A DNA stretch of 64,000 bases from Streptomyces werraensis. GTDB taxonomy: Bacteria > Actinomycetota > Actinomycetes > Streptomycetales > Streptomycetaceae. Below are positions 7,772 to 16,560 of the stretch, in pieces. A model generated the notes under the pieces. The model worked only from the letters and a program-made list of their open reading frames with translations, was not told the origin of the DNA and did no database searches. The first letter of the stretch is position 1, and every line of letters starts with the position of its first letter. Made by a program: the position numbers and the translations under genes. The DNA lies in contig BNBX01000006.1 of assembly GCA_014656175.1 (NCBI GenBank), forward strand, positions 310,001 through 374,000. Reading direction: 5' to 3'.

Positions 7772-8635
7772 TCACGCGGCGGCGGGGTGGTCCGTCGCCG
7801 GCGCCGTCGCGGCCATGGCGTCCAGGTTGTCCTGCAGGGCCCGCACCTTGGCGGTGGCGTAGGCGTGCGAGTCGCTGCCCAGCAGCTGGCGCAGCGGGCC
7901 CTCGCCGGAGACGACACGGTCGATCACGGCGGCGGCGCCCTTCACCGGGTCGCCGAGTTGCTTGCCCTGCAGCTCCAGGTGCTGGGCGACCATGTCGCGG
8001 ATCGCCGGGTAGTGCTCGGTCGTGGTCTGCGGCAGGGCCAGGGAGTCACGGGTGAGGAAGTCTGTGCGGAAGTAGCCCGGTTCGACGATCGTGACGTCGA
8101 CGCCGAAGCCGGCGACCTCCGCGGCGAGGGCCTCGCTGAGGCCCTCCAGGGCGAACTTGCCCGCGCAGTACAGCGCCCAGCCAGGCACGGCCGTCAGGCC
8201 GAGGACGGACGACACGTTCACGATGTGGCCGGACCGCTGCGCGCGGAGCACCGGCAGGGCGGCGCGCAGCACGTTCCAGACGCCGACTACCTGCACGTCG
8301 AGCATGTCGCGCACGTCCCGGTCGCCGGTCTCCTCGACGGCGGCGAGGTAGCCGTAGCCGGCGTTGTTCACGACGACGTCCAGGCCGCCGAAGCGCTCGG
8401 TGGTCTTCCGTACGGCGGCCGACACCTGCTCCTCGTCGCGCAGGTCGACGGTGAGGGGCAGCAGCCGGGAGGTGTCGACGTCGTCGCCGAGGGCCGCCAG
8501 CAGCCGCTCGGTGGACCGGGTGGTCGCGGTGACCGCGTCGCCGCGCTCCAGCAGCTGCCTGACCAGGTCCAGTCCCAAGCCGCGGGAGGTGCCGGTGACG
8601 AACCAGGTGGCGGGCCGGTCGGTGGGGTAGGCCAT
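7772..8635 (-). CDS. SDR family oxidoreductase
   Basis: A 287-residue short-chain dehydrogenase/reductase, start ATG at 8635 (MAYPTDRPATWFVTG). It has the cofactor motif TGTSRGLG near residue 15, the structural NNAGYG motif, a catalytic Ser in VNVSSVLG, and YCAGKFALEG supplying the YxxxK pair. The length and the 'EGLSEALAAEV' stretch fit classical SDRs acting on carbonyl compounds with NADP(H). It is divergent from the MmyB-type regulator at 8815, the usual arrangement for a regulator and its SDR target in Streptomyces. Substrate unknown. Confidence 0.92.
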   Translation of the reverse strand: MAYPTDRPATWFVTGTSRGLGLDLVRQLLERGDAVTATTRSTERLLAALGDDVDTSRLLPLTVDLRDEEQVSAAVRKTTERFGGLDVVVNNAGYGYLAAVEETGDRDVRDMLDVQVVGVWNVLRAALPVLRAQRSGHIVNVSSVLGLTAVPGWALYCAGKFALEGLSEALAAEVAGFGVDVTIVEPGYFRTDFLTRDSLALPQTTTEHYPAIRDMVAQHLELQGKQLGDPVKGAAAVIDRVVSGEGPLRQLLGSDSHAYATAKVRALQDNLDAMAATAPATDHPAAA

Positions 8636-8814
8636 GATGCTCAGTCCTTGTGTCGGGAGCGGATCCGGATCCGCTGTTCGCGGCCGGTGACTCCACAGTG
8701 GGCCGCGCAAGCGCCCCGTGGGCCGCCATATCGGGCCCCGCGGGGACCCGGACGCGGCAGCCTAGGACTCGGAGGGCCAGGTGACGTGGAGCCCGATGAG
8801 CCACACTGGAGGGC

Positions 8815-9711
8815 GTGGCCGAGACGAACCGTGAACTCGCCGACTTCCTGCGCAGGGCGCGGGCTCAGGTCGACCCCTCGCGGGCCGGCCTCCCCCCGGA
8901 CAGCCGGGTCCGCCGTGTGCCGGGCCTGCGCCGTGAGGAGGTCGCCCTGCTCGCCGGGGTGTCCACCGACTACTACACCCGGCTCGAGCAGGGCCGCCGT
9001 ATCACCCCGTCACCCGCCGTGGTCGAGGCCCTCGGACGCGCCCTCGACCTCGACGAGGCCGGCCGGGCCCACCTCCAGGACCTCTTCGGGCTCACCGCCG
9101 CCTCCGCGCGCGGCCCTCGCCGCCCGCCCGCCGTGCAGCGGCTGCGTCCCGGACTGCACCAGCTGATCGACGCGCTCGACGGCGAACCCGCCCTGGTCCT
9201 GGGCCGGCGCACCGACATCCTCGCCGTCAACCGCATGGCGCGCGCCCTCTTCGCCGACTTCGAGCGCAAGCCGCGCCCGGAGCGCAACTACGCGCGCTGG
9301 ATGTTCCTCGACGAGGCGGCCCGCGACCTCTTCACCGACTGGGAGGACCAGGCCCGCACCGCCGTGGAGAGCCTGCGCCTCGAAGTGGGGCGCGACCCCC
9401 ACGACCGCGCCACCACCGAGCTGATCGCCGAACTGCGCGAGCGCAGCCCCGACTTCGACCGCTGGTGGGAACAGCACCGCGTCCACCAGCGCACCCACGG
9501 CTCCAAGCGCCTGCGCCACCCGGTCGTCGGCGACCTGACCGTCGAGTACGAGACCCTCACCCTGCCGGGCGACCCGGACACCACCCTCTTCGTCTACACC
9601 TGCGAGGCGGGCTCACCGTCGCAGCGGGCCCTGGACCTGCTGGCCGGCTGGACCCTCACGGGTCCGCCCGCCGGGACAGGCCACCAGGAGCAGCACCCCG
9701 GGCGTCCCTGA
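8815..9711 (+). CDS. XRE-type regulator with MmyB-like ligand-binding domain
   Basis: A 298-residue regulator; GTG start at 8815 just behind GGAGGG. Residues ~1-75 form an XRE helix-turn-helix (RREEVALLAGVSTDYYTRLEQGR), and residues ~105-280 form the MmyB-like ligand-binding domain (RRTDILAVNRMARALFADF, RNYARWMFLDEAARDLFTDW, LTVEYETLTLPGDPDTTLFVYTCE). MmyB domains have been reported to bind fatty-acid-type ligands. The regulator is transcribed away from an SDR gene and most likely controls it. Confidence 0.92.
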   Translation: MAETNRELADFLRRARAQVDPSRAGLPPDSRVRRVPGLRREEVALLAGVSTDYYTRLEQGRRITPSPAVVEALGRALDLDEAGRAHLQDLFGLTAASARGPRRPPAVQRLRPGLHQLIDALDGEPALVLGRRTDILAVNRMARALFADFERKPRPERNYARWMFLDEAARDLFTDWEDQARTAVESLRLEVGRDPHDRATTELIAELRERSPDFDRWWEQHRVHQRTHGSKRLRHPVVGDLTVEYETLTLPGDPDTTLFVYTCEAGSPSQRALDLLAGWTLTGPPAGTGHQEQHPGRP

Positions 9712-9748
9712 CGGCCCCCGGCCGGGCCCTTGTCACAGAAGTCCCACG

Positions 9749-9919
9749 ATGCAGCGGCGTGTCCATACCGCCCTGGCCGGGCGCGAACGCGAGTGCCGGA
9801 CCGTCGACGGTCTCCTCGCGGACGTGTCTTCCGGACGCCCGGCATCTCCCGTACCCAACTCGCGCGGGACCGAGGGCCGTTGGAGCGCTGAGCCGGCCTC
9901 CGTGCGGCCTCGTCGGTAG
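9749..9919 (+). pseudogene. Possible N-terminal remnant of a LuxR/LAL-type ATPase regulator
   Basis: In the gap between 9711 and 10016, an ATG-started 56-residue frame contains ALAGRERECRTVDGLLADV followed by SSGRP. This resembles the 'LxGREaExxxLxxLLxxxxxG' entry of large LuxR-family ATP-binding (LAL) regulators. The Walker A that should follow (GxxGIGKT) is absent; the frame changes to unrelated sequence and stops at TAG. The rest of this gap shows no gene. Confidence 0.4.
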
Positions 9920-10015
9920 CGCTGGGGGTACCGCGATCCGGGGGCTGGCGGGACTGACTCCCCGGGGCCGGCACCGGCATCGTTTCCGGTGCCGACCCAC
10001 GGAGAAGGAGTGCCG

Positions 10016-11173
10016 GTGCCACGGAACAAGAAGTCCATCCTGCGCGCAAGTCTGCTCGTCGTCGCAGCCGCGGGCCTGCTCAGTACCACGGTCACGGGAG
10101 CCGCGGAGGCGGATCCGCCCTCGCGCTCGCCCCTCCAGCAGAGCCTCGACCGGCTGGTGACAGAGGAGAAGTTCCCGGCCGTGCTCGCCTGGACCAGCAA
10201 GGACGGCCGCACCACCTCACTCGTCGCGGGCTCCTCGCGGCTCGGCCGCAAGGAGCCTGTCCCACGCGACGGCCAGGTCCGCGCGGGCAGCAACACCAAG
10301 ACCTTCACCGCCGTCGTGGTGCTGCAACTGGTCGCCGAGGGCAAGGTCCACCTGGACGCGCCCGTCGAGCGGTACCTCCCCGGGCTCGTGCGCGGCAAGG
10401 GCATCGACGCACGGAAGATCACCGTCCGGCACCTGCTCCAGCACACCAGCGGGCTGCCCAACTACACCGAGCACATAGGGCTGGAGCACTTCGAGAACGT
10501 CCAGCACCGGTTCTTCCACCCGCACGATCTGCTCGCCGCGGCCCTGGCCCACCCGGCGAAGTCCGCCCCCGGCGCCAAGTGGGAGTACAGCAACACCAAT
10601 TACCTGCTCGCGGGACTGGTCGTCGAGCGGGTGACGGGACGCCCAGTGCAGGAGGAGATCACCGAACGCGTCATCAGCACAGCACGTCTACGCCACACCT
10701 ACTGGCCCCGGCCCGGCGACCAGGGCATCCGCGGACCGCATCCGCACGGCTACGCCCTCGCGCGTCTCGACGACGACCGCGTGGTCGACGCGACCGAGAT
10801 GGACCCCTCCTGGGGAGGTGCGGCCGGACAGCTGATCTCCACCCCGAGCGACCTCGCCCGCTTCACCCGCGCCCTGCTCGACGGCGAGCTCCTGCCGCCC
10901 GAGCAACTGGCGGAGATGCGGAGGACGGTCGCCGCCCCCGTGCTGCCGGGATGGCGGTACGGACTGGGCGTCGTCAGCGTCCCGCTGAGCTGTGGCGGGG
11001 TGTACTGGGGGCACGGCGGTGACATCGACGGCTACGAGACCCGCGGCGGCGCCACGGACGACGGCCGCTCCGTCGGTCTGGCGGTGACCGCGCTGCCGGG
11101 GACGTTCGGCGGCGACGAGGAGAAGGCGGCGCTGGCCGTGATGGACGCCGTCGACACGGCGTTCTGCGAGTGA
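10016..11173 (+). CDS. Secreted serine hydrolase, beta-lactamase/D-Ala-D-Ala carboxypeptidase family
   Basis: A 385-residue protein. The start GTG at 10016 lies 5 nt after GAAGGAG; another GTG at 10010 overlaps that site. A signal peptide is clear: KK basic start, LLVVAAAGLLSTTVTG core and AEA-like cleavage region near residue 32. Class C beta-lactamase/DD-peptidase motifs are in place: SNTK at residues 92-95 (nucleophile Ser and Lys), YSNTNY as the YxN motif, and WGHGGDIDGY as the third HxG-type motif. The family hydrolyses peptidoglycan peptides, D-amino acid amides or esters; substrate not predictable. No close operon partner. Confidence 0.92.
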   Translation: MPRNKKSILRASLLVVAAAGLLSTTVTGAAEADPPSRSPLQQSLDRLVTEEKFPAVLAWTSKDGRTTSLVAGSSRLGRKEPVPRDGQVRAGSNTKTFTAVVVLQLVAEGKVHLDAPVERYLPGLVRGKGIDARKITVRHLLQHTSGLPNYTEHIGLEHFENVQHRFFHPHDLLAAALAHPAKSAPGAKWEYSNTNYLLAGLVVERVTGRPVQEEITERVISTARLRHTYWPRPGDQGIRGPHPHGYALARLDDDRVVDATEMDPSWGGAAGQLISTPSDLARFTRALLDGELLPPEQLAEMRRTVAAPVLPGWRYGLGVVSVPLSCGGVYWGHGGDIDGYETRGGATDDGRSVGLAVTALPGTFGGDEEKAALAVMDAVDTAFCE

Positions 11174-11289
11174 CGACTCTCCCCGGGCGGGCTCACGGGG
11201 AGTGCCCCCCGGTTCGCTGGTACGCTCCCATGCGAAGCGGGGAGTGGTCCCCGTTTGACGTCTGTCATGGGCAGGGGAGAGGAGGAGCC

Positions 11290-12129
11290 GTGCCGGACAG
11301 GGCCCTTGTGCTGGGCGGCGGCGGGCCGGTGGGCGGAGCCTGGCTGACGGGGATGCTCGCCGGGCTCACCGAGGCGGGCGTCGATCCCGACGCCGCCGAC
11401 GTCCTGATCGCCACCTCCGCCGGCGCCGTCTTCGGCGCACGCCTGCGCTGCGGCACCCCGGCGTCGGTGCTGTACGAGCGCCAGCTGTCCGGCGCCGACG
11501 CCGTCCGTCTGCCGGTGACCGCACGCCGGACGGCACGCTTCCTCTGGGCGGCCCTCGGCTCCCGTGACCCCGAGCGTTCGATCGCACGGCTGGGGCGGAC
11601 GGCTCTGCGCGCCCGGACCGGGCCCGAGTCGGACGTGTTCGACACGGTCGGTCGGCTCCTCGGCGAGGTGCGCGACTGGCCGGATCGCGAGCTGCGCATC
11701 ACGGCCGTCGACGCCCGGACCGGGGAAGTGGCGTCGTTCGACGCGCGCTCCGGGGTGAAGCTGCTCGAAGCGGTCGCGGCCAGTTGCGCCGTCCCCGTCG
11801 TCTGGCCCCCGGTCACCGTCGCGGGCCGGCGCTGGATGGACGGAGGCAGCCGTTCCACCGCCAACCTCCAGCTCGCGCACGGCAGCCGACGGGTGCTGGC
11901 CATCGTGCCGATCCCGCGGGCGGTGGGGCCGCACCCGAGCGCCGCCGGCCAGGCCGCGCGGCTCACCGAGGACGGCGCTCGCGTCGTCCTGCTGTGCCCG
12001 GACGAGGACGCCCGCCGCGCGATGGGACGCAACATGGCCGACGCGACACGGGGACCGGCCGCGGCACGGGCGGGGCACGAGCAGGCCCTCCGGGCCGTCG
12101 CCGAGGTGGCCGACGCCTGGGGCCGCTGA
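11290..12129 (+). CDS. Patatin-like phospholipase family protein
   Basis: A 279-residue protein, GTG at 11290 behind GGAGGAG; the longer open frame from 11170 lacks a better start. Patatin features: the Gly-rich oxyanion loop VLGGGGPVGGAW at the N-terminus, the nucleophile elbow IATSAGAVFGA (the usual first Gly of GxSxG is Ala), and the catalytic Asp in RRWMDGGSRS. These form a Ser-Asp dyad that hydrolyses lipids or acyl esters. No signal peptide, so it is probably cytoplasmic. The Ala in place of Gly at the elbow is a small oddity also found in other actinobacterial patatins as I recall. Confidence 0.9.
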   Translation: MPDRALVLGGGGPVGGAWLTGMLAGLTEAGVDPDAADVLIATSAGAVFGARLRCGTPASVLYERQLSGADAVRLPVTARRTARFLWAALGSRDPERSIARLGRTALRARTGPESDVFDTVGRLLGEVRDWPDRELRITAVDARTGEVASFDARSGVKLLEAVAASCAVPVVWPPVTVAGRRWMDGGSRSTANLQLAHGSRRVLAIVPIPRAVGPHPSAAGQAARLTEDGARVVLLCPDEDARRAMGRNMADATRGPAAARAGHEQALRAVAEVADAWGR

Positions 12130-12208
12130 CACCCGCGCCGCCACCGACGGCCGTGTCGGAACGGAAACGCCCTAGCAGCCCCGCGTCCCGTTCGGCACAC
12201 TCGACCCG

Positions 12209-13030
12209 ATGGACGAGATCACCCGCATCGCGCACCTTCTGCACCAGGTCGACGGAGTCGTCGCGGTCACCCTCGGCGGCAGCCGCGCCCGTGGCACGCA
12301 CCGCCCCGACTCGGACGTCGATCTGGGCCTGTACTACCGGGGGCCGCTCGACACCGCGGCCCTGCGGCGTCTGGCCGCCGAGCTGTCCGGACCCACGGCG
12401 GAGGTGACCGAACCGGGCGGCTGGGGCCCCTGGGTGAACGGCGGCGCCTGGCTGACCGTCGACGGAACCCCCGTCGACTGGATCTACCGTGACCTGGACC
12501 GTGTCCGCCGCGTCTGGCAGCAGTGCAGGGACGGACACGTCGAGACCGGCCTCCAGCCCGGCCACCCCTACGGCTTCTCCTCCCACACGTACGCCGGTGA
12601 GGTGGCCCTCGCCCGCGTCCTCACCGACCCCACCGGCGAACTGACCGCCTTGCGGGACGAGATCCGCTCCGGGTATCCCCGCCCACTGCGCGACGCCCTC
12701 GTGGAACAGGCACGTTGGGAGGCGCCGTTCACACTGTCCGTCGCCCGCAAGGGCGTTGCGCGGGGCGACGCGTTCCATGTCGCCGGCTGTCTCTGTCGCG
12801 CGGTCGGCCTTCTCGTGCACGCCCTGCACGCCGACGCCGGCACCTGGGTGCTCAACGAGAAGGACGCGGTCCGCTCCGCAGGCGTCCTGCCCGCCGCCCC
12901 CGCCGGCTTCACCGCCCGCGCCCAGTCCCTGTTCGGCACGCTCGACGCGTCCCCGGACCGCCTCACGGCCGCGCTCGACGACGCCGACCGGCTGACCGCC
13001 GACGTGATCGACGCGCTCCCCGCGGATTGA
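12209..13030 (+). CDS. Nucleotidyltransferase domain protein (pol-beta type)
   Basis: A 273-residue protein. The N-terminus has the nucleotidyltransferase signature GGSRARGTHRPDSDVDLGLY (GS...DxD), which binds metal and NTP, followed by GTPVDWIYRDLDRVRRVWQQ. The C-terminal half is helical and resembles the DUF4037-like partner domain of stand-alone nucleotidyltransferases such as aminoglycoside nucleotidyltransferases. Acceptor unknown. It is a single gene between the patatin and the SRPBCC gene. Confidence 0.85.
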   Translation: MDEITRIAHLLHQVDGVVAVTLGGSRARGTHRPDSDVDLGLYYRGPLDTAALRRLAAELSGPTAEVTEPGGWGPWVNGGAWLTVDGTPVDWIYRDLDRVRRVWQQCRDGHVETGLQPGHPYGFSSHTYAGEVALARVLTDPTGELTALRDEIRSGYPRPLRDALVEQARWEAPFTLSVARKGVARGDAFHVAGCLCRAVGLLVHALHADAGTWVLNEKDAVRSAGVLPAAPAGFTARAQSLFGTLDASPDRLTAALDDADRLTADVIDALPAD

Positions 13031-13152
13031 GTCCGACGGCAACTCGGATCTTTCAGGTGCGGTCTGCCGGGTACCCGCCGCTGAGACGACCCGTACAGGA
13101 GGCCGACGTGCCCGGTACGCCGGCCCTTCGCGCAGAGAACCAAGGAGGATGC

Positions 13153-13626
13153 ATGAGCACGGTCAAGGAAACGGTCGACGTGAACGTCCCCGTCCGCCGG
13201 GCCTACGACCAGTGGACGCAGTTCGAGGAGTTCCCGCGCTTCATGGAGGGCGTCGAGGAGGTGACGCAGCTCGACGACCGGCACAACCACTGGACCACCA
13301 AAATCGCGGGTGTGAAGCGCGAGTTCGACACCGAGATCGTGGACCAGCTCGTCGACGACCGGGTCACCTGGCGGACCGTCGGGGGCGAGACGCAGCAGCG
13401 CGGGTCGGTGCGGTTCGAGCCGCTGGACGACACGCACACCCGCGTGGAACTCACCATGGACGTCGAGCCGACCGGCATGGCCGAGAAGGGCGCGGACGCC
13501 CTGGGCGTCATCGACCGCCGGGTCAAGGGGGACCTGCACCGCTTCAAGGAGTACGTCGAGAACGGCGGCAGCGGGGGCGGCTGGCACGGCCGTATCCGTC
13601 CGCAGGACCCGGCTGCCGGCCACTGA
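13153..13626 (+). CDS. SRPBCC (polyketide cyclase/START-like) family protein
   Basis: A 157-residue protein; ATG at 13153 behind AAGGAGG. It has the helix-grip signature VNVPVRRAYDQWTQFEEFPR, then VDDRVTWRTVGGETQQRGSV, GVIDRRVKGDLHRFKEYVE and a Gly-rich tail. It is closely similar in its first 45 residues to the protein at 2062-2595 (shared QWTQF..FPRFM). It converges on a hemerythrin gene across a strong terminator, repeating the hemerythrin/SRPBCC pairing of the first 3 kb. Ligand unknown. Confidence 0.87.
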   Translation: MSTVKETVDVNVPVRRAYDQWTQFEEFPRFMEGVEEVTQLDDRHNHWTTKIAGVKREFDTEIVDQLVDDRVTWRTVGGETQQRGSVRFEPLDDTHTRVELTMDVEPTGMAEKGADALGVIDRRVKGDLHRFKEYVENGGSGGGWHGRIRPQDPAAGH

Positions 13627-13645
13627 CACGGGACCCGGGACGCAC

Positions 13646-13686
13646 GAAGGCCGGCCCTCCCCGCGGACGCGGGAGGGCCGGCCTTC
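13646..13686. terminator. Bidirectional hairpin terminator
   Basis: Perfect inverted repeat GAAGGCCGGCCCTCC / GGAGGGCCGGCCTTC with a short GC-rich loop, between the converging SRPBCC (ends 13626) and hemerythrin (ends 13723) genes. It lacks a clear U-run, as is usual in Streptomyces. Confidence 0.85.
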
Positions 13687-13722
13687 CGTGTGGCCCACGG
13701 CCGGACGCGTGCCGGACGTGCG

Positions 13723-14214
13723 TCAGGACTCGACGATCCTGCGGACGTTCTCCACCGAACCGCAGCCGGACTTCAGCTGCCGCTCCCGCTCCTCCCAGAA
13801 CGCCTTGCCCAGCTCCTCACGCCGGTCCATGGCGACGTTCTCCCGGGCGCCGTTGAGGATCGTGCGCTCCTCCTCGTCGGCGTGGTGCGTGACGGCCTCG
13901 ACGAGCTCCTCCAGCTTCTCGTCCCACTCGTCGCCGCCGATCTCCTCGACCTCCAGCAGCGCCAGCAGGGCCTGGTTGCCCTCGTCGTGCTCCTCCTCGC
14001 CGTGCTCGACCTCGTCGTCCTCGATGTTCTTGTACCGCTTCAGCGCCGGGTAGACCTCGGACTCCTCGGCCAGGGCGTGCGCGATCAGCAGGTCCGAGAA
14101 CTCGCGCAGCGCGGCGCCCCGGTCGTCCTCGACACTGCGCATCCGGCGGAACAGATCCTCCATGCGCCGGTGGTCCTGGAGGATGAGCTCGACGACGTCG
14201 GATGTCTCGGGCAT
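13723..14214 (-). CDS. Hemerythrin (HHE) domain protein
   Basis: A 163-residue protein, ATG at 14214 behind AAGGAG. One HHE domain: ILQDHRRMEDLFRRM, LIAHALAEESEVYPALKRY, EHDEGNQALLALLEVE and THHADEEERTILNGARE provide the His/Glu ligands for a di-iron site. There is no membrane anchor, unlike the protein at 1111-1800. Soluble actinobacterial proteins of this type are often induced by oxidative or nitrosative stress; that is family knowledge and not shown here. Confidence 0.92.
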   Translation of the reverse strand: MPETSDVVELILQDHRRMEDLFRRMRSVEDDRGAALREFSDLLIAHALAEESEVYPALKRYKNIEDDEVEHGEEEHDEGNQALLALLEVEEIGGDEWDEKLEELVEAVTHHADEEERTILNGARENVAMDRREELGKAFWEERERQLKSGCGSVENVRRIVES

Positions 14215-14456
14215 GGGACTGCACTCCTTACGTTGAGCGGACTGGGCGCCTACCGAATGCCCCGTCCCGCCGGTCTGAGTACTCCTGATTTCCCGCAGCA
14301 CCCTTCCGGGCCCACCGACCGGCCACGGGTGGACGTACCGGTGACGTCGCGGACGTCTGCGGGCGGCTGCCGGATCCCCGGGCGACCCCGCCGCCGTCGC
14401 CCGGGGGTCCGGCCACCGGCGTCCCGGCCGCTCGACCTGGGCCGTCCGGCGGCCGG

Positions 14457-14975
14457 TCAGGCCGGCGTGAGGTCGGTGCGCGGATCGATCGCCCAGTGGT
14501 TGCCGCGCAGGACCCGGCCCGCGAACGTCACCTCACGCTCGGCGACGAAGCGGAAGCCGAGGGAGCGGCAGATGCCGTTGGAGGCGCCGTTGCCCGTGGC
14601 GGGGAACGCGTGCACGACGCCCCAGCGGTCCTCGTCACGGGCCCGTTCGAGCAGGGCTCGTGTCGCGCGCTTGCCCAGGCCACGACCCTGGAACTCCGGC
14701 AGGACCATCCAGCCGATCTCCGAGACAGGCCGCCCCTCCCCGGAGTCATGGGGCCAGAGGGTCACCGTGCCGGCGACCACGTCGGGGGCGGCCGGGTCGG
14801 GCACGATCATCTTGATCCACGCGACGTCGGCGGCCGCGTCCCGGGCGTCCCGGCGCACCTTGTCCGCCATGCCCTCCCGCGGCAGCGGCCCGCCCAGGTC
14901 GGCCATCATCACCGGGTCGCACCGCATACGAACGTACGCGTCCACGTCGTCCGGCACGACATCCCTCAGATGCAC
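14457..14975 (-). CDS. GNAT family N-acetyltransferase
   Basis: A 172-residue acetyltransferase. I take GTG at 14975 (VHLRDVVPDDVDAYVRM), which has GGGAGGG four bases ahead; the frame continues upstream but there looks non-coding. The acetyl-CoA binding motif A is seen as GWMVLPEFQGRGLGKRATRA (R/Q-x-x-G-x-G), and the C-terminus has ASNGICRSLGFRFVAEREV. Acceptor substrate unknown. It diverges from the permease at 15143. Confidence 0.88.
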   Translation of the reverse strand: MHLRDVVPDDVDAYVRMRCDPVMMADLGGPLPREGMADKVRRDARDAAADVAWIKMIVPDPAAPDVVAGTVTLWPHDSGEGRPVSEIGWMVLPEFQGRGLGKRATRALLERARDEDRWGVVHAFPATGNGASNGICRSLGFRFVAEREVTFAGRVLRGNHWAIDPRTDLTPA

Positions 14976-15142
14976 GGCGCCCTCCCCGCTCGGCCTGAGC
15001 GTGACCCTACCGGCCGGCGGGGTGGCCGGTGGCCCCGGCACCCTGGCGCGGAGCCGCGTCCCGCGGCTGGTGTGACGCGGCCCATCCCCGCCCCGCCACA
15101 GGGGCGAGCGTGTTTTCGCCGGGACGGGGGACACGGTGCGGT

Positions 15143-16534
15143 ATGGCAAGACGAGTGGGTCACGAGGCAGGGACGCGGGCGCGGGGCACGGCACAGGAGC
15201 CGACGGCCCTCAAGCGCGCGCTGACGACGCCGCTGCTGTACTTCTTCATCCTGGGCGACGTGCTCGGCGCCGGTGTGTACGTCCTGGTCGGACAGGTCGC
15301 CGCCGACGCCGGGGGAGCGGTGTGGGTACCGCTCGTCGTCGCGCTGCTGCTGGCGCTGCTGACCGCCGCCTCGTACGCCGAGCTGGCGACGAAGTACCCG
15401 CGGGCCGGCGGCGCCTCCCACTACGCGACGCGCGCCTTCGGGCCGTTCGCCGGCTTCGTCGCGGGCTTCTGCATGCTCGCCGCCGGCATCGTCTCCGTGG
15501 CGGCCCTCGCCCGCGGCTTCGGCGGCGACTACCTGTCGGCCTTCGTGACCCTGCCGGTGGGGCTCGTCGCCGTGGTGTTCCTGGGCCTGCTGGCGCTGGT
15601 CAACGCGCGCGGCATCAAGGAGTCCACCCGCGCCAACGTCGTCGCCACCGTCGTCGAGGTGGGCGGCCTGGCCGTCGTCGTCGTGCTCGGCGCGTGGCTG
15701 CTGCTGCGCGGAGACGGCGACCCCGGACGCCTGACCGACCTCGGCACGCCGGAGAAGGGCGCGGCGACCGCCGTGCTCAGCGGCTCCGTCCTGGCGTACT
15801 ACTCCTTCGTCGGGTTCGAGACCTCGGTGAACGTCGCCGAGGAGACCCGGAACCCGCGCCGCTCCTACCCGCGCGCCCTGTTCGGGGCGCTCGCCACCGC
15901 CGGCGCCGTGTACGTGCTGGTCGGCCTGGCCGCGTCCGCCGCCGTGCCGACCGCGCAGCTGGCCGGATCCAGCGGGCCGCTGCTGGAGGTGGTGAAGGAG
16001 GCGGGCGGTGTGCCGCCCGAGCTGTTCAGCGCCATCGCGCTCGTCGCCGTGGCGAACGGCGCCCTGCTCACCGGAATCATGTCCTCCCGCCTCGCCTACG
16101 GCATGGCGAAGGACGGGCTCCTGCCCGGCACACTGACGAAGGTGCTGCCCGGCCGCCGCACCCCCTGGGCCGCCATCGCGGTCACCACCGGGCTGGCGAT
16201 GCTCCTCGCCCTCACCGGCAGCGTCGCCACCCTGGCGTCCACCCTGGTCCTGCTGCTCCTCATCGTCTTCCTCATGGTCAACACCGCGGTCCTGGTGCTG
16301 CGCCGCGACCCGGGGGAGACCGACCACTTCCGCACGCCGGTCGTCCTGCCGGTGCTGGGCATCGCGTCGTGCGTCCTGCTCGCCACGCAGATCGAGGCCG
16401 CGGTGTGGCTGCGCGGCCTGGCGATCGTGGCGGTCGGCGCGGTGCTGGCCGCGATCGCCGCGGCGCGGCGCTCGCGAAGGACGGACGCGGGTACGGGGAA
16501 GCGCGCGGGCGTGGACGCGTCACAGCCCGGCTGA
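15143..16534 (+). CDS. APC family amino acid permease
   Basis: A 463-residue integral membrane protein with about 12 hydrophobic segments, ATG at 15143. The first helix has the broken GDVLGAGVYVLVG motif (the substrate-binding Gly-rich unwinding of APC carriers), and later SYAELATKYPRAGGASHYA and SFVGFETSVNVAEETRNPRR are classic APC loop motifs. It should import amino acids or amines by proton symport; specificity is not visible. The ribosome site is weak. Confidence 0.92.
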   Translation: MARRVGHEAGTRARGTAQEPTALKRALTTPLLYFFILGDVLGAGVYVLVGQVAADAGGAVWVPLVVALLLALLTAASYAELATKYPRAGGASHYATRAFGPFAGFVAGFCMLAAGIVSVAALARGFGGDYLSAFVTLPVGLVAVVFLGLLALVNARGIKESTRANVVATVVEVGGLAVVVVLGAWLLLRGDGDPGRLTDLGTPEKGAATAVLSGSVLAYYSFVGFETSVNVAEETRNPRRSYPRALFGALATAGAVYVLVGLAASAAVPTAQLAGSSGPLLEVVKEAGGVPPELFSAIALVAVANGALLTGIMSSRLAYGMAKDGLLPGTLTKVLPGRRTPWAAIAVTTGLAMLLALTGSVATLASTLVLLLLIVFLMVNTAVLVLRRDPGETDHFRTPVVLPVLGIASCVLLATQIEAAVWLRGLAIVAVGAVLAAIAAARRSRRTDAGTGKRAGVDASQPG

Positions 16535-16560
16535 CCAGGACCACGGGACGGCCCCGTCCT

